Shown here: positions 1 to 6,139 of the stretch, in pieces
Layout of the letters: every line of letters starts with the position of its first letter
Numbering within the stretch: the first letter of the stretch is position 1
From: Pseudomonadota bacterium
Lineage (GTDB): Bacteria > Pseudomonadota > Alphaproteobacteria > Rhizobiales > Xanthobacteraceae
Direction of reading: 5' to 3'
Length of the DNA stretch: 11,838 nt
Assembly: GCA_023392205.1 (NCBI GenBank)
Contig: JAEVZN010000219.1
Coordinates: forward strand, 1-11,838
Made by a program: the position numbers and the translations under genes
Notes under the pieces: generated by a model
The model's database searches: none
Seen by the model: only the letters and a program-made list of their open reading frames with translations
Told to the model about the DNA's origin: nothing

Positions 1-501
1 CGCAGCGGTCAGGTCCACGCCGCAGCGCGCATCGCCGAGATCGGCATTGCAGCCCGCCGTATAGAGCCGCCCGGTTTCCTGCGCCAACGCATCGGCAAGG
101 CCGCGCAATTCGGCGGTGAAGGCATGCCCCTCGCGGCGCACCTCGCCGATATGCCCGCGTGACAGCAGCACATGCAGACTGGGCTCGCTCCAGTCCGCGA
201 TGTAGAGATCGACCTGCGCCGCATCGTAGAGCCCCAACGACAAAGCGGCATCGCTGAGCGCCTCGTCCGACAAGGCGCCGGCCACCTCGCCGCCATCGAC
301 GGCAAGACCAAGCCGCGACACGGCCTCCGATCCGGCAAAGCCAGTCTGCGCATGGCAGATCACATCGTCGAGCACGACATCCGCGTCGTGATCGGTGAAA
401 CCCTGAACGACATGGTCGCGCCGGGTCACGATCCAGCAGCGGCATAAGGTGGTGACGCCGCTGTCGAGTTTCGCCTGAAGGGCTTCAGGAATATGACGCA
501 T
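1..501 (-). CDS. DUF2163 / phage BR0599-family tail protein (GTA gp13-like), 3' end cut by window
   Basis: This is the first 167 codons of a gene that runs off the left edge without a stop. It starts MRHIPEALQAKLDSG and contains the stretch VVQGFTDHDADVVLDD (about residues 31-46), which is typical of the N-terminal half of DUF2163 proteins (RcGTA gp13 position). In the GTA particle this family forms part of the distal tail hub/baseplate between the gp12 and gp15 proteins. The start codon lies 3 nt beyond the stop of the DUF2460 gene, so the two are almost certainly co-translated. The Cys pattern near the visible end (residues around GCNADLGDARCGVDL) is also seen in the family, where paired cysteines are common. 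Identity is strong from sequence and position together; the C-terminal BR0599 domain cannot be checked because it lies outside the window. Confidence 0.9.
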   Translation of the reverse strand, partial: MRHIPEALQAKLDSGVTTLCRCWIVTRRDHVVQGFTDHDADVVLDDVICHAQTGFAGSEAVSRLGLAVDGGEVAGALSDEALSDAALSLGLYDAAQVDLYIADWSEPSLHVLLSRGHIGEVRREGHAFTAELRGLADALAQETGRLYTAGCNADLGDARCGVDLTAA

Positions 502-504
502 GGC

Positions 505-1146
505 TCACACCCTGATTTCGATCAGCGGGATTTTCGGAATGACACCGGCCGAGAAGGCCGAGAGATCGACTTCGAGATAATCGGTATCGAAGCGCACCGG
601 CACATCGAACAGAAAGCCCGCCGTCACGACGGCACCAACGCCCGGTTCATGTCCTTCGACAAAGGTGACGAGGCCCGTCGCCGTGTCACAGGCATAGTCA
701 ATGCCCTCCTCTTCCATCTCGCCATCCACTGCAACAACAACGCTGCCCGGCACCGGCTTGGCGATCGGCCGGATATAGGGCGCGAAGGCCCCGCCATAGG
801 TCTTGGTAAGCTGGAAGTCTGCCTGGCTGCCGTCGCCCATGCCGATCGGCTGGTCGAGTGCACTCACGGCAACGCCCGGAAAGGCGGAACTGTGATCGAG
901 CCGGTCGCGAAATCGAAAGCCATGCAGCCGCCCGCGCCGCTCCTCGAAGAAAGCCACCACCTGCGACAACGCAACGTGATCCTTGACGCCATAGCCCGCA
1001 TCGTAGCGGCGGCGCGAATGCATCCAGCGCGCGTTGCGCTCCTCGCGGCCGGAGCCGAGGGTGACGATATCGGTGCGCCGTTCCGGCCCGCCGGCGCTGC
1101 CAAGCGCGATATCGAGCGGAAACAGAACTTCGTGAAAGACGTTCAT
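505..1146 (-). CDS. DUF2460 (TIGR02217) tail protein, GTA gp12-like
   Basis: This is a 213-residue protein of the DUF2460 family, the RcGTA gp12 distal tail component. Family hallmarks are the N-terminal VLFPLDIALGSAGGPERRTDIV (residues about 7-28), the RRRYDAGYGVK stretch (about 45-55), and the C-terminal PVRFDTDYLEVDL (about 183-195). Length matches the family (about 210). The start is preceded by GAGG with 5 nt spacing, and the gap to the tape measure stop is only 6 nt. The next gene downstream, DUF2163, begins 3 nt after the stop. The predicted role is joining the tail tube to the baseplate hub; that role is known for the family, not visible in the sequence itself. Confidence 0.95.
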   Translation of the reverse strand: MNVFHEVLFPLDIALGSAGGPERRTDIVTLGSGREERNARWMHSRRRYDAGYGVKDHVALSQVVAFFEERRGRLHGFRFRDRLDHSSAFPGVAVSALDQPIGMGDGSQADFQLTKTYGGAFAPYIRPIAKPVPGSVVVAVDGEMEEEGIDYACDTATGLVTFVEGHEPGVGAVVTAGFLFDVPVRFDTDYLEVDLSAFSAGVIPKIPLIEIRV

Positions 1147-1152
1147 GCCGCC

Positions 1153-1743
1153 TCACATTCCGCGCTGGCCACGCGCCACGGCGCGGGCGATCTGACCGGT
1201 GATGTAGACTTCCGAGCGGCGGAAGGACTCCATATCGGGTGTCGCGATGTTGACTGTGATCCCGCCGCTGCGTCCGCCCGATGTCGCAACGCCGAGCCGT
1301 CCGTCCGGCCCGCGCGCCAGCGGCAGGATCGCCTCGGGGCCTGCTTCGCCCGCAAGCCCGATGCCGCCCTGGCGCATCGGGAAATAGGTCGGCGTGCCGA
1401 TCACGCCGCCGGACGCGAATGGCTTGATCGCCCCCGATGCTGCCACGAGGCCCGGCATCGACGTTGCGCCGAAGCCTGAGAACAGGGCCGAGAAGCCGCT
1501 GGCAAAGCCCTGCTCCAGTGGCTTGAAGGCCGCGCGCAAGGCAATGTCCGACAGCCGCGTGTAAAGATTGCGCAGCACGCTCTCGAAGGTGCGGGAGCCG
1601 GTCACGCTTTGCGCAAACGCGTCGGACATGGCGCGGCCGAATTGCGTGGCGCTGCGCTGCATGTCGCGCATGCGCAGGTCGGCGCGGTCCAGCGCATCGG
1701 TCAATGTCAGCACGTCGAAGGAAGCCGGGAGGTCATCGGTCAT
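1153..1743 (-). CDS. Short phage tail tape measure protein, GTA gp11-like
   Basis: This is a tape measure/tail length protein of 196 residues, close to the unusually short GTA gp11 and far shorter than tape measures of ordinary siphophages. The N-terminal part is helical (TDALDRADLRMRDMQR, about 14-29). The middle has the small-residue hydrophobic stretch FASGFSALFSGFGATS (about 81-96). The C-terminal part has KPFASGGVIGTPTYFP and GLAGEAGPEAILPLARG, the signature end of tape measure proteins. I chose ATG at 1743 (MTDDLPAS); an in-frame ATG at 1761 would add six residues. The start overlaps the chaperone gene by 11 nt, as tape measure and chaperone genes usually do. In the particle it sets tail length and lies inside the tube. 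Confidence 0.93.
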   Translation of the reverse strand: MTDDLPASFDVLTLTDALDRADLRMRDMQRSATQFGRAMSDAFAQSVTGSRTFESVLRNLYTRLSDIALRAAFKPLEQGFASGFSALFSGFGATSMPGLVAASGAIKPFASGGVIGTPTYFPMRQGGIGLAGEAGPEAILPLARGPDGRLGVATSGGRSGGITVNIATPDMESFRRSEVYITGQIARAVARGQRGM

Positions 1744-1942
1744 CTGCAGGATTCCGTGCATCGGGGTATCGCGCCATCAGCGCGGAGAATTCGTGCCGCA
1801 TCAGCGGTGGCGCGGCGCCGGTCACACCGCGGATGGCGGCGCCGAGTTCGCGCGGCGTCATTGCCCAGAAGACCGGCGGCGGCAGCCGCAACACGCCAAG
1901 TCCGAAGGCCATCGCGTCTCCCCAGGGAAACGGCGCGCTCAT
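1733..1942 (-). CDS. Small tail assembly chaperone, GTA gp10.1-like (rcc01693 / DUF2376 type)
   Basis: This is a 69-residue protein starting MSAPFPWGDAMAFGLGVLRL with a central PPPVFWAMTPRELGAAIRGV, the conserved W-x-M-T-P-x-E-L pattern of the small phage tail assembly chaperone family found in GTA clusters. The ATG overlaps the stop of the GTA-gp10 gene in an ATGA junction, a classic translational coupling arrangement, and its own stop lies inside the tape measure gene. A much longer reading frame continues upstream, but the ATGA start and the family N-terminus decide for 1942. Its likely role is to coat and keep soluble the tape measure protein during tail assembly; this is inferred from family and position. 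Confidence 0.92.
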   Translation of the reverse strand: MSAPFPWGDAMAFGLGVLRLPPPVFWAMTPRELGAAIRGVTGAAPPLMRHEFSALMARYPDARNPADDR

Positions 1943-2253
1943 GTGTCGCCCCCGAAGGTCACCGCGATCAGGTCGGCGGCGATGCGCACGAAACCGGCCG
2001 CCCCGCCCGGCACGCTCATGCGCGCCACCTCCTCGTCGGAGACGCTCTCGCCGGCCCCGCGCAAGCCCGCGCCGACAATGCGGATGAGATCCTGCGCGCG
2101 CAGCCGGCCGCTGGCGAATCGTTCGGAGAGTGCCACAAGGTCGTCGGCACCGAAGGCGCTTTCCAGTTCGGCCAGCGCGCCGAGCGTCAGCACCAGCGTG
2201 CGGGTGGTGCCGTCGATTTCGGCCGTGATCTCGCCGCGATATCTGTTCGGCAT
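1939..2253 (-). CDS. GTA-gp10 family protein (tail assembly / chaperone-like)
   Basis: This is a 104-residue protein with the family N-terminus MPNRYRGEITAEIDG followed by LVLTLGALAELESAFG (about residues 20-35), the signature of GTA-gp10. I chose ATG at 2253 because GGGAG lies 7 nt upstream and the family usually begins this way. An in-frame ATG at 2268 overlaps the tail protein stop (TGATG) and would add five residues, so a coupled restart there is also possible. It lies between the major tail protein and the tail chaperone, the place where ordinary siphophages encode the G/GT tail assembly chaperones, so a similar job is plausible but inferred. Confidence 0.93.
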   Translation of the reverse strand: MPNRYRGEITAEIDGTTRTLVLTLGALAELESAFGADDLVALSERFASGRLRAQDLIRIVGAGLRGAGESVSDEEVARMSVPGGAAGFVRIAADLIAVTFGGDT

Positions 2254-2267
2254 GACCGACTCCCGCA

Positions 2268-2675
2268 TCAGGCGGCGGCAAAGGTGAGTTCGCCGGCGGA
2301 TTCCAGCGACATGTCGTACGTGAGTTCGCCGTTATGCTCGCCGGCAAATTCCAGCGCGGTGATCTGGAATGCGCCGGTGACAGTCCCGAAATCGGGAATG
2401 ACCACCTGGCAATCCTTCACCGCGCCGTCGAAGAAGGTCTGGCGGATCAGCGCATCGGTCGCGGCATCGCGGAACAGGCCGCGGCCCGAGAGGCCCGCGC
2501 GCTTGATGCCGGCGCCGTCCAGCAATTCGCGCCAGCGCCCCGCCGATTCCGCATGCGTGATGTCGACAATTTCCGCGTTGAACGCGATGCGCCGCGAGCG
2601 CAGGCCGGCAACGGTCACATAGGCCGTGCCGTCATGCATGCGGATGAGAAGGTCCTTGCCCTTTTGTGCTGCCAT
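2268..2675 (-). CDS. Phage major tail tube protein (TP901-1 family), GTA gp9-like
   Basis: This is a 135-residue tail tube protein starting MAAQKGKDLLIRMHDG, with the family motifs VTVAGLRSRRIAFNAEIVDIT (about residues 20-40), WRELLDGAGIKRAGLSGRG (about 48-66) and the C-terminal FAGEHNGELTYDMSLESAG. Many copies stack as hexameric rings to form the tail tube. AAGGA 7 nt upstream of the ATG is a good ribosome binding site, fitting a highly expressed structural gene. It lies 17 nt downstream of the DUF3168 gene and one or a few bases from the gp10 gene. Confidence 0.95.
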   Translation of the reverse strand: MAAQKGKDLLIRMHDGTAYVTVAGLRSRRIAFNAEIVDITHAESAGRWRELLDGAGIKRAGLSGRGLFRDAATDALIRQTFFDGAVKDCQVVIPDFGTVTGAFQITALEFAGEHNGELTYDMSLESAGELTFAAA

Positions 2676-2692
2676 GTTGGTTCCTTTGAAGA

Positions 2693-3100
2693 TCAGGCCG
2701 GTTCGGTGACGGCGCGGAAGCGCACCAGCGCGTGGTATGTGCGGCCGTCCGGCTCGCGGCGAATGTCGGCCAGTGCGAAACGCAAATTGACAAGGCGATG
2801 ACCGTCGGGAGACAGCGGCGCATCGTCCAGCGCCTGCAACAGCGCACCGGCAATCATGTGCGCTTCCTTGTGGCCGCCCTGCCGCGACCAGCCATGCAGC
2901 GTAAGCTGATGCTCCTCGATGCGCGTGTCGCCCGCCGAGAGATCGCTGACCCGCGCTTCGCCGAGCGTGACATAGGGGAAGTCGGCATTGCGCGGCGGCA
3001 CGTCATAAATCTTTGCGCCGCCGAGGATCGCCACAAGCGGAGCATCTTCGCTCAAGGCAGTATGGATCGCTGCGCGCAACGCAGCGGTGGAGGCGGTCAT
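2693..3100 (-). CDS. DUF3168 tail completion / terminator protein, GTA gp8-like
   Basis: This is a 135-residue DUF3168 protein: N-terminal helix STAALRAAIHTALSEDAPL, then IYDVPPRNADFPYVTLGE (about residues 31-48), and a central LTLHGWSRQGGHKEAH (about 66-81), all characteristic of the family. In RcGTA-type particles this protein caps the tail tube at the head-tail interface. GAGGA lies 6 nt before the ATG. A 55-nt gap separates it from the upstream head-tail joining gene, the widest spacing between consecutive genes within the connector-to-tail segment; I see no convincing promoter or hairpin in that gap. Confidence 0.94.
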   Translation of the reverse strand: MTASTAALRAAIHTALSEDAPLVAILGGAKIYDVPPRNADFPYVTLGEARVSDLSAGDTRIEEHQLTLHGWSRQGGHKEAHMIAGALLQALDDAPLSPDGHRLVNLRFALADIRREPDGRTYHALVRFRAVTEPA

Positions 3101-3155
3101 GGTGTGTCCTCTCGTGCCCCAGACGCATTGCGGCTTGCGTGCCGAGAACAGGTGC

Positions 3156-3479
3156 TCAATCCACCCGCTCTTCGGCGGAGATATCCAGAAACCGCTTGCG
3201 GCCGTCGCTGTCGCGCAGGCTCACGATGCGGAAGATGCGGCTGCCGTCGCGCAGGCGATGACGCGTCGTGATGTTGTCTGCGAAGCGGATACGGATGCGA
3301 TGCGTGATGCGGGCACCCAGTCGTGCCGCCTCGATCTCCGCTTGCGCGGAAATCGGCGTCACCTGCGCCCACAGGGTTGCGACGGCTTCGAAATCGCGCA
3401 GGACACCGCCCGCGCCATCGGCCGTGTCCTGCGGCGCGTCCAGTGTGAGACGGCGATTGAGCGCGCCCGGATCGGTCAT
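3156..3479 (-). CDS. Phage head-tail joining (head closure) protein, GTA gp7-like
   Basis: This is a 107-residue protein of the head closure family (SPP1 gp16-like). It starts MTDPGALNRRLTLDAPQ, then has LWAQVTPISAQAEIEAARLG (about residues 35-54), THRIRIRF, and the end FLDISAEERVD typical of the family. The ATG at 3479 overlaps the stop of the connector gene in an ATGA junction, so translation is probably coupled; a longer upstream in-frame reading is rejected for this reason. It would plug the portal/connector channel after DNA packaging and dock the tail. Confidence 0.93.
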   Translation of the reverse strand: MTDPGALNRRLTLDAPQDTADGAGGVLRDFEAVATLWAQVTPISAQAEIEAARLGARITHRIRIRFADNITTRHRLRDGSRIFRIVSLRDSDGRKRFLDISAEERVD

Positions 3480-4051
3480 AGCGACACCACGCGATAGGGG
3501 GCAACGAGGCTCGCGACCGATGCCGGCATCGACGCCGCCTCGCCGCTCGCTGCCACGATGCGGCGGTTCTCGTACCAATGCGCGACCAGCATGCGGATCG
3601 CCTGCCGCAAGGGCGCGGGCACGTCGTCCGCGTTGTCGCCATAGCCGGCGACGATATCGATCTCGATCCCGGCCAGCGGCCGGCCCGGTTGCGGCATCGC
3701 CACACGCGAGAAGCGCAAGACGGCCGGCGCCGAGGCACGATCGACGGCGAAATGATCAACGTCCAGCATCTGCAACATGCCGTCTGCGTCATACACCCCG
3801 AGCGCCGTCACCGCCTGCAACGGGACCGGCAGGATCGGGATCACGCCGGAGGCCGGCCATACATCGCGGGTCAGCCGCCAGTTCTGCGTGATGAGAGCAC
3901 GCCGCGCCTGCGCCTCCACATATCCGCGCGCCGATGCGATCAGCGCGGCGATCAGGTCGTCGTCGTCATCGTGCTCGACGCGCAGAAAATGTTTCGCATC
4001 GGCAAGCGGAACCGGCTCGACCGCCGGTGGCGTCAAGAGAATGGCAGGCAT
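3476..4051 (-). CDS. gp6-like head-tail connector (phiE125 gp8 / TIGR02215 type), GTA gp6-like
   Basis: This is a 191-residue connector protein. The N-terminus has PLADAKHFLRVEHDDDDDLI (about residues 15-34), matching the 'K-x-x-L-R-x-x-x-x-x-x-D-D-x-L-I' helix of this family, then IASARGYVEAQARRALITQNW (about 38-58) and the late PLRQAIRMLVAHWYENR (about 150-166), another family hallmark. Twelve copies bind under the portal. I chose ATG at 4051 because GAAGGA precedes it and the protein family starts here. This is the first GTA gene after the 2-kb transporter/protease interruption; the 116 nt before it hold a GC hairpin repeat and no promoter I can defend, so it may depend on readthrough from the transporter gene, which lies on the same strand. 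Confidence 0.94.
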   Translation of the reverse strand: MPAILLTPPAVEPVPLADAKHFLRVEHDDDDDLIAALIASARGYVEAQARRALITQNWRLTRDVWPASGVIPILPVPLQAVTALGVYDADGMLQMLDVDHFAVDRASAPAVLRFSRVAMPQPGRPLAGIEIDIVAGYGDNADDVPAPLRQAIRMLVAHWYENRRIVAASGEAASMPASVASLVAPYRVVSL

Positions 4052-4092
4052 GATGATTCCTTCAGAGCCGGCGCGCAGCATCGCCGCGCGTT

Positions 4093-4117
4093 CTCCCTCC
4101 CCTGCAAGGGGGAAGGT
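4093..4117. repeat. GC hairpin, candidate interspersed intergenic repeat
   Basis: In the 116-nt gap between the transporter stop and the connector start lies CCCTCCCCTGCAAGGGGG, which folds into an imperfect hairpin (TCCCCT/AGGGGG around a GCA loop, one wobble pair), followed by GAAGGTCGGGGTGCGGG. This form (pyrimidine block, small loop, purine block, then GTCGGGGTG) resembles short repeats scattered between genes in many Hyphomicrobiales genomes. That family assignment is from memory. It could weakly terminate transcription, but there is no T-run after the stem on either strand. Confidence 0.5.
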
Positions 4118-4167
4118 CGGGGTGCGGGTCAGCTCAGTTCGAAATGGCTAAAGCCGGGCTGGCGCGC

Positions 4168-5133
4168 TCACATTCCGGCGGTCAGCATGATGGCGATGGG
4201 CATCAGCGCCACCATCGCGAAGGTGGTCAGCACCAGGGTCGAGGCCGCCTCGGTCTCGTAAATGCCGTAACGCGGCGCGAACAGCACGGCCAGAGCCGAA
4301 CTCGGAATGGCGCACATCAATATGACTTCGCGGCCGAGCGGCTCGCGCACCGCAAGCAGCATCACCAGCAGCAGCGCGAAAAGCGGCTGCGCAATCATCT
4401 TGGCGACCACATTGAAGACGATCTCGCCGCTCACCTTCACCTTGTAGGCGGCGATGATCAGGCCCGCGGCAAACAGCGAGACACCCGATGTGGTGGAGCC
4501 GATCAGCGCCAGCATATTGTCGAAAGTATCGGGCACGCGCAGGCCGGTCAGCACCACCGCCATCGCCGCCAGCGGCGACCAAACGACAGGCTTGGCGAGG
4601 CTGCTTTTCACCGCCGCAATAACATCATCGGCGATGCGCGCCACTTCCGCTTCCGCACTGGTCTTGGCCACGCGCTGGGCATGGATTTCCAGCAGCAGCA
4701 CGGTCAGCGGCGCCACGGTCAGGTTGGCGATCACCGTCGCACTCGTCACCGACAGCACGCCGGAATCGCCGAACAATCCTCTGAAAATCGGAATGCCCAT
4801 GAAGGCCACCGACGGAAAGCTCAAGAGGCAGGCCTGCAAGGCCGCCTCGCCCAGCGAATGGCGCAGCCCGTATATGCTCACCAGCAGCACCGCCACATAG
4901 AAGCCGGTAAAGGCGATCAATATGGCGATCAGGAAACCGGTCTCGCCGGCGGGCACATGCGCCGCCGACTTGACGATGCCCACGAACATCACGGCCGGTA
5001 GCGCGAAATCCAGCACCAGTTCGTTGATGCCCTTCACCTGGTCGGCATCGAAACGCTTTGCCCGCCCTGCCCAATAGCCGAGCAGCAATACGAACAGGAC
5101 GGGCATCAGGACCGAGAAGGAGGTTTCGAGCAT
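4168..5133 (-). CDS. AEC (auxin efflux carrier) family transporter
   Basis: This is a 321-residue integral membrane protein of the AEC family (Mdc/PIN-like secondary transporters of organic anions such as malonate). About ten hydrophobic segments are visible, e.g. residues 5-20, 40-55, 65-88, 100-117, 125-148, then a charged cytoplasmic loop at about 150-182, and further segments at 185-198, 215-230, 242-262, 270-285 and 298-318. Family-typical stretches are NELVLDFALPAVMF (37-50), the substrate-site proline region FPSVAFMGIPIF (106-117), and CAIPSSALAVLFAPRYG (274-290). Length matches the family. The start at 5133 gives the standard N-terminus but has no Shine-Dalgarno; instead a 19-bp near-palindrome ends 4 nt upstream. 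It is not a virion gene: it is inserted in the GTA block, divergent from the serine protease. Substrate unknown. Confidence 0.92.
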   Translation of the reverse strand: MLETSFSVLMPVLFVLLLGYWAGRAKRFDADQVKGINELVLDFALPAVMFVGIVKSAAHVPAGETGFLIAILIAFTGFYVAVLLVSIYGLRHSLGEAALQACLLSFPSVAFMGIPIFRGLFGDSGVLSVTSATVIANLTVAPLTVLLLEIHAQRVAKTSAEAEVARIADDVIAAVKSSLAKPVVWSPLAAMAVVLTGLRVPDTFDNMLALIGSTTSGVSLFAAGLIIAAYKVKVSGEIVFNVVAKMIAQPLFALLLVMLLAVREPLGREVILMCAIPSSALAVLFAPRYGIYETEAASTLVLTTFAMVALMPIAIMLTAGM

Positions 5134-5137
5134 AAGG

Positions 5138-5156
5138 AATTTTCGAATCGGAAATT
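5138..5156. promoter_or_regulatory. 19-bp near-perfect palindrome, candidate operator
   Basis: AATTTTCGAATCGGAAATT reads almost identically on both strands: eight of nine positions of each arm match around a central base. It is notably AT-rich against its GC-rich surroundings. It lies in the region between two divergent starts, 4 nt before the transporter ATG and about 95-120 nt before the protease start. A dimeric repressor bound here would block transporter initiation or early elongation. No regulator gene is visible beside it. Confidence 0.45.
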
Positions 5157-5249
5157 TGCGCGGGCGTTTCGCAGCCTCGCATCCGCAACGCCCGATTCCA
5201 AGAAAAAGGAACCGGTGCGACAGCGCCCGCCGCGCAGTTGACATCGCGC

Positions 5250-6032
5250 ATGAAGATCGCTCCAAGTTCGCCGGTCATGCGCCATCCCCTCCTCATCGTC
5301 GCCCTCCTCGTCGCATTCACCGCCCCCGCCTTCGCCCTGGTCGGTGGCGCACAGCCGGTTGGCGGAGCGCAGCCCGCGGTGATGATCGTCGGCTCGCGCG
5401 GCAATGCCTGCACCGGCGTGGCCATCGCCCGCGATCTGGTGCTGACGGCGGCGCATTGCGTACCGTCCGGCGCCGAATACAAACTGGTCGAATTCGATGC
5501 GCAGCGTCAGCCGCGCCTGCGCGATGTGCTGAGCGTCGCGCGGCATCCGCAATTCAGCCAGAAGGCGTTCGACGAAAGCCGCGCAACGGCCGACGTGGCG
5601 CTGCTGAAATTCGCAAGCCCCGTGGTTTCGGGGCCGCCCGCGCCCGTGCATCCGGCGCGGCTCTCCTTCACGCCCGACGACCGCTTCACGGTGCTGGGCT
5701 TCGGTCTCACCCGCATGGGCGATGGCAAGAGCGGCGGCACCTTGCGCAGCGCGCAGCTTCTGGTCACCGGCCGTCCCGGCAATCTGCAGATCCGGCTAAT
5801 GGACCCGGCCACCCGCAACCAGCGGCCGGGGCTTGGCGCCTGTACGGGCGATTCCGGTGGGCCGGTGTTTCGCGACATTGGCGGCCGCATGATGGTGATT
5901 GGCGTGGTGAGCTGGTCGACGGGCGCCGGCAATTCTGCCGGCTGCGGCGGCCTCACCGGCGTGACGCCGCTGTCCTTATATTATAGCTGGATCGCCGAAA
6001 CGGCGCGCAGGTTCGGTTCGCCGCTACCCTAG
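5250..6032 (+). CDS. Secreted chymotrypsin-fold (S1 family) serine protease
   Basis: This is a 260-residue exported endopeptidase. A Sec signal peptide (residues about 10-29, RHPLLIVALLVAF then APAFA) is predicted to be cut before LVGG at 30-33. The catalytic triad is clear: His69 in LTAAHC, Asp115 in TADVALL, Ser202 in CTGDSGGP. Cys54-Cys70 and Cys198-Cys232 fit the two conserved disulfides flanking the active site. The base of the S1 pocket (six residues before the Ser) is Gly rather than Asp, so Arg/Lys specificity is unlikely. A short VGGAQP direct repeat follows the cleavage site. The start is uncertain: ATG 5250 gives the longest ATG form, ATG 5277 gives a cleaner signal peptide, TTG 5238 is also in frame, and none has a good ribosome binding site. 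It is the only plus-strand gene, convergent with the capsid gene and divergent from the transporter. A role in the particle is not indicated. Confidence 0.9.
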   Translation: MKIAPSSPVMRHPLLIVALLVAFTAPAFALVGGAQPVGGAQPAVMIVGSRGNACTGVAIARDLVLTAAHCVPSGAEYKLVEFDAQRQPRLRDVLSVARHPQFSQKAFDESRATADVALLKFASPVVSGPPAPVHPARLSFTPDDRFTVLGFGLTRMGDGKSGGTLRSAQLLVTGRPGNLQIRLMDPATRNQRPGLGACTGDSGGPVFRDIGGRMMVIGVVSWSTGAGNSAGCGGLTGVTPLSLYYSWIAETARRFGSPLP

Positions 6033-6052
6033 TGAAGCCGCAGGCGGAGAGA

Positions 6053-6121
6053 AGAACCCCGCTCGTCCCCGCGCAGGCGGGGACCCAGATAGAGACTGGA
6101 TTCCCGCTTGCGCGGGAATGA
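6053..6121. repeat. Paired GC hairpins between convergent genes, candidate REP-like repeat / bidirectional terminator
   Basis: Two perfect hairpins lie between the convergent stops of the protease and capsid genes. The first is GTCCCCGC-GCAG-GCGGGGAC (6065-6084), the second ATTCCCGC-TTGC-GCGGGAAT (6100-6119), each an 8-bp stem with a 4-nt loop. They are joined by a short CCAGATAGAGACTGG-like linker. The pattern 'CCCCGC..GCGGGGACCCAG...CTGGATTCCCGC..GCGGGAATGA' resembles an intergenic repeat widespread in alphaproteobacterial genomes. The family attribution is from memory. The position suits transcription termination in both directions, though neither stem is followed by a long T-run. Confidence 0.6.
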
Positions 6122-6139
6122 GCGGAGGTTTTGTCAGCC

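Noticed and set aside
4144..5001. Plus-strand open frame rich in His, Gln and Arg opposite the AEC transporter
   Set aside because: The repeated HQQH/HRR composition is the typical mirror image of a membrane protein coding strand; no ribosome site or domain.
5208..5240. GGAAC upstream of the protease as a second EcfG promoter
   Set aside because: No CGTT occurs at 16 or 17 nt; the nearest GTT is about 23 nt away.
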